Source of the DNA: DATKCF01 sp035513345
GTDB lineage: Bacteria; Gemmatimonadota; Gemmatimonadetes; Longimicrobiales; RSA9
Length of the DNA stretch: 14,978 nt
NCBI GenBank assembly: GCA_035513345.1
Contig: DATKCF010000199.1
Span: 1-14,978 of the forward strand
Reading direction: 5' to 3'
The notes beneath the pieces were generated by a model, which was not told the DNA's origin, searched no databases, and was given only the letters and a program-made list of their open reading frames with translations. Positions 12,082 through 14,978 of the stretch are shown one piece after another (position 1 is the first letter of the stretch; each line of letters starts with the position of its first letter). Made by a program: the position numbers and the translations under genes.

Positions 12082-14978
12082 TCAGACGGCGCGAGGAACG
12101 AACTCGTCGAGCGCCTCACGAACCGCCCCCATGTCCCGCGCCATCCGGAACTCCCAGTGACCGAAGCTCCCGAGCGTGTTCACTGCGGCCACCCACCGGA
12201 TTGCGGCAGCGTTCTTCACCTCGGCCAGCGGGTCGTGGCCCTTGGGCTCCAGGATCAGATAGCGCTCGTCGTCGGTATCGAGCCGGATCAGGAAATCCGG
12301 GATGAAGTCGTGCGGCTCGCCGTTGTGCACGTACGGAATCGCAAAGCCCAACCCTGCATTCTTCACAAATGCCCGCACGGCCGAGTGGCGGTCGATCTGG
12401 AATGCCGCGGACTGTTCCCACTGCCTCGTGTCGGCGACGACGTAGTTGACGTGACTCTTCTCGACCTCGCGGACATCCCGGCTCGTCCAGAAGCTCACAT
12501 CGGCGGTTGAACCCGTCGGTCGGAACCGTTCGAGGATCGGTACCTCCGGCTCCTCGCCCTCCGAAACCGCCGGGCGGATCGCCTCGTGCAGGATCTCGAG
12601 CATGTACGTGTAATACGGCGCCACGAACAGCTCGAGGCGTGTCGCCGGCGGAATGACCTCGATCTTCTCGACGACGTACCGCTGCACGATATCGAGCATC
12701 TGCGGGAAGACCACCTGCGCCGGCAGTGAGCCATCGGTGCTGTGGATCCAGGCCCCCGTCAGGTCGCGAGCCGCGTTGAACGCGAGTTCCTGCAGCCTCC
12801 TGCCCGCCAGGTATTTCTCGATCTTGATCTCCTTTGTGCGGCCGGGTCCGGTCGTCGACAGACGGCCCGTGACGCTGAGGCTCAACCCTTTCGTCTGGAC
12901 CTCGGGCGGAATGTTCAACGGATCGAGCGGCACCTTCGGGATCGACGACCAGTCGACCGTGATCCGGTTCCGCACACGCTGGCGGTAACCCTCGACGCGG
13001 GGAAACCGGATCTCTAGCTCCAACCGCTCCGGCAACGCGTGCACGTGACGCCGCGAAACGGGCGGAGGCGGCGGCGCGCCTTCCCTCGCCTTGAACGGGA
13101 TGATGTTGAACGGAACGCCGAAAACCGTGGCGACTTCCTCGGCGAACCGGTCGTTCTCGTCCGCCTCGTAGCTCACCCGCCTGAGTCCGCGCCCGACCAC
13201 CTGCTCGCACAGGAGCTGCGACATGAACGGCCGCAGCCCGATGATGTGCGTCACCGTGTTCGCGTCCCAGCCTTCCGTCAGCATCCCAACGCTGACAATG
13301 CAGCGGATATCCCGACCAGGCGGGTGCAGCGGCTTCTCCAGCTTCTTTGCCAGCTCCTCGAATCCCGACGGACAGACCGGACGGCCCTGGCGGTCCGTCG
13401 GCCATGACGTGCGGCCTACGGTATCCAGCGTGAACCGCATCCAACGGGATGCGTCCGTCTTCGCTTCGCCGGTATCCGTTTCGTGCACGACCTTCGAATC
13501 AACGCGGATCGTGTTGATCCGGTCGTCCGTGTTGCGGAAACCGGACACGGTCATGGACGGGATCCCCTCGGGACACCGGTTCTCGGCCAGCCATTCGTAG
13601 AGCACCTTCGCGATCGCGGTGTTCTTGCACACGATGATGAAGACCGGCAGCCGGCCGTCGCCGCGGTCCTGCTTCCACTGCTCGGTGTGCTCGCGCCACT
13701 CGCCTGCCAGCATGGCGATCGGGTGGTTCGCCCACTTCAGTACGGCCTCCGGCTTCGGACTGCCCCTTCGCCCGCCACGCTCACGGGCCGTCAGCTTCTC
13801 GAGCACCCATTTCCAGATGTTATGGTAGCCGGCGATCTCCGCGCCCGTCGTGTCGCGGTGGGCAAGCTGCGGGATCTTCACCAACCCGCTCTCGATGGCG
13901 TCGACCAGACCGAAGTCGCTCACGACCCATGGGAACGGCTTCCCCGTGTCCTGGCCGACGCGGCCGATGTAGTACGGCGTCGCGGACAGGTCCAGACAGA
14001 AGTTGATGCCGCGTTGCCGGTGGATCCGGTCCAGCCCTTCGACCCAGACCGTGGCCTCGCGGAAGAACTCGTCCGCGTCATCCTCGCCCAGCGTGTCGGA
14101 GTCGGAGTCGTCTTCGGAGCGACGGCCGATGCGGTACGCGTGGTGCGCCTCGTCGTTCATGACCAGGATGTTCTGCTTGCCGCCAATGTCGCGGCCGAGA
14201 ACGCGGGCGAGGAGCGCAGTGTCGCTTTCGACGTACCGCTCGGACTCGACGGTCACCGACTTCAGGCGACCCTGTTTGTCCCTCTCTTCCTTCCGCACTC
14301 GCAGCTGGCCGGTGCGCTTCTGCATCTCGAGCGCTTCCTCGGTCAGGTACCGGCGCCCTCGGGCTGTCGTCGACTTCTTTCCGATTCGGATCTTCTCGCG
14401 CTTGCGCAGCTTCACGCCCGTTCGCACGACCTTCGAGGCGACACCGCCCTGCTGCGTACCCTGCGGCTCGAATACGTGCCAGTTGGTGACCAGCACTTTG
14501 CCGCGCGTCAGGTACGGCATCAGGTGCTCCGGCACCAGGTCGCGCGTCCGGTACAGACTCGCCTCGCCCGACTCGGCATCCAGCTCGCGCAACCGGTCGC
14601 GGATCGTCACGTTCGGGCACACGATCAGCACGACGTCCGAGAACCGCCCGTCCGCGCGGTTGTTCACCTTGTTCAGGATGCTCCACGCCGCGAGCATGCC
14701 CATGACCGTCGTCTTGCCGGAGCCCGTCGCCATCTTGCATGCGACACGGAGGAAACCGTCGTAGCCTTCGTCGCGCTTCTTCTCGCCGACGTCCTCGCGC
14801 GGGATCTGGATGCCCTGGAGGTAGTCGCCGCGGGCCTCGCGCAGGAAGATGATCGTCTCGGCTGCCTCGACCTGCGCAAAGAACAGGCGGTGCTGGCGCC
14901 CATCGCGACGCCACCACTGGAGCAGCTCGAGCGTTGTGCGCGTCACGCCCGGATAGCCGTCTTCACGCCACGAGGCGA
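12082..14978 (-). CDS. Type III-like restriction helicase-nuclease, BPTD_3080 family (N-terminus beyond window)
   Basis: The frame stays open to the right edge (visible start ...ASWREDGYPGVTRTT), so the true start is outside; 964 residues are seen. Numbering from the GTG at 14946: Walker A KMATGSGKTT (71-80), motif II NDEAHHAY (264-271), motif III DLSATPYY (319-326), helicase C-terminal EGWDANTVTHIIGLRPF (558-574) and motif VI QVVGRGLRR (582-590). The C-terminus holds a PD-(D/E)xK nuclease: IPDF (Asp884), then LEPKG with Glu900 and Lys902. The stretch TRTTLELLQWWRRDGRQHRL and EAAETIIFLREARGDYLQGI is characteristic of the BPTD_3080-type restriction endonucleases as I recall them. It should translocate on and cut foreign DNA in the cytoplasm. 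A methyltransferase or specificity partner would be expected, but none is in this window; it may lie to the right. The ROCO-TIR gene follows 73 bp downstream of the stop. Confidence 0.9.
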   Translation of the reverse strand, partial: ASWREDGYPGVTRTTLELLQWWRRDGRQHRLFFAQVEAAETIIFLREARGDYLQGIQIPREDVGEKKRDEGYDGFLRVACKMATGSGKTTVMGMLAAWSILNKVNNRADGRFSDVVLIVCPNVTIRDRLRELDAESGEASLYRTRDLVPEHLMPYLTRGKVLVTNWHVFEPQGTQQGGVASKVVRTGVKLRKREKIRIGKKSTTARGRRYLTEEALEMQKRTGQLRVRKEERDKQGRLKSVTVESERYVESDTALLARVLGRDIGGKQNILVMNDEAHHAYRIGRRSEDDSDSDTLGEDDADEFFREATVWVEGLDRIHRQRGINFCLDLSATPYYIGRVGQDTGKPFPWVVSDFGLVDAIESGLVKIPQLAHRDTTGAEIAGYHNIWKWVLEKLTARERGGRRGSPKPEAVLKWANHPIAMLAGEWREHTEQWKQDRGDGRLPVFIIVCKNTAIAKVLYEWLAENRCPEGIPSMTVSGFRNTDDRINTIRVDSKVVHETDTGEAKTDASRWMRFTLDTVGRTSWPTDRQGRPVCPSGFEELAKKLEKPLHPPGRDIRCIVSVGMLTEGWDANTVTHIIGLRPFMSQLLCEQVVGRGLRRVSYEADENDRFAEEVATVFGVPFNIIPFKAREGAPPPPPVSRRHVHALPERLELEIRFPRVEGYRQRVRNRITVDWSSIPKVPLDPLNIPPEVQTKGLSLSVTGRLSTTGPGRTKEIKIEKYLAGRRLQELAFNAARDLTGAWIHSTDGSLPAQVVFPQMLDIVQRYVVEKIEVIPPATRLELFVAPYYTYMLEILHEAIRPAVSEGEEPEVPILERFRPTGSTADVSFWTSRDVREVEKSHVNYVVADTRQWEQSAAFQIDRHSAVRAFVKNAGLGFAIPYVHNGEPHDFIPDFLIRLDTDDERYLILEPKGHDPLAEVKNAAAIRWVAAVNTLGSFGHWEFRMARDMGAVREALDEFVPRAV

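Noticed and set aside
12116..13444. Minus-strand ORF of 442 codons
   Set aside because: It is an alternate frame inside the restriction helicase-nuclease and shows only low-complexity Arg/Gly/Ala sequence.

Overview
The window looks like a piece of accessory genome from a GC-rich bacterium (about 60-65% G+C by eye, strongly G/C-biased third codon positions). The GC-rich coding style, the soluble PAS/GAF hybrid kinase and the mix of defence and mobile genes would fit a soil or aquatic lineage such as Acidobacteriota, Gemmatimonadota or Planctomycetota. Nothing here fixes the taxon, so treat this as a weak guess. Nearly all genes lie on the minus strand; the exceptions are a two-gene HTH/Fic module and a small decayed gene.

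Left third (1-4582, all minus). A tyrosine recombinase runs off the left edge and is preceded by a small, probably DNA-binding protein. Upstream of these lies a sigma-70/ECF-like factor broken by a single-base frameshift in a G/C homopolymer. Next comes a gene-poor stretch rich in inverted and tandem repeats, including a hairpin with 17-bp arms. Then follows a compact three-gene operon read 4582 to 2898: a TIGR04255-family protein, a 157-residue protein with WDSYGG and GGVSFEW motifs, and a 130-residue protein. Its functions are unknown and it is a good candidate for an undescribed module.

Middle (4583-9044). A C-terminal remnant of a VOC/glyoxalase-family gene (plus strand, two compensating frameshifts in G runs) faces a soluble hybrid histidine kinase (PAS-GAF-PAS-like-HisKA-HATPase-REC). 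Divergent from the kinase is a 'mobile mystery protein A/B' pair: an HTH protein overlapping a Fic-domain protein by ATGA. A candidate operator dyad lies upstream, and two 29-bp direct repeats bracket the pair.

Right part (9150-14978, minus). A 952-residue LRR-Roc-COR-TIR protein (a bacterial ROCO GTPase with a probable NAD-consuming TIR effector) sits 73 bp downstream of a large helicase-nuclease. That enzyme resembles the BPTD_3080-type, type III-like restriction enzyme and is cut at its N-terminus by the right edge. Together these look like a defence island: DNA restriction, a STAND-like/ROCO sensor with a TIR effector, a Fic toxin-antitoxin-like pair and an integrase.

Three separate reading frames are repaired by one-base changes in G/C homopolymers (near 2316-2321, 5004-5007 and 5041-5045). 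That pattern fits either gene decay or residual long-read assembly errors, and should be resolved before the affected genes are called pseudogenes.
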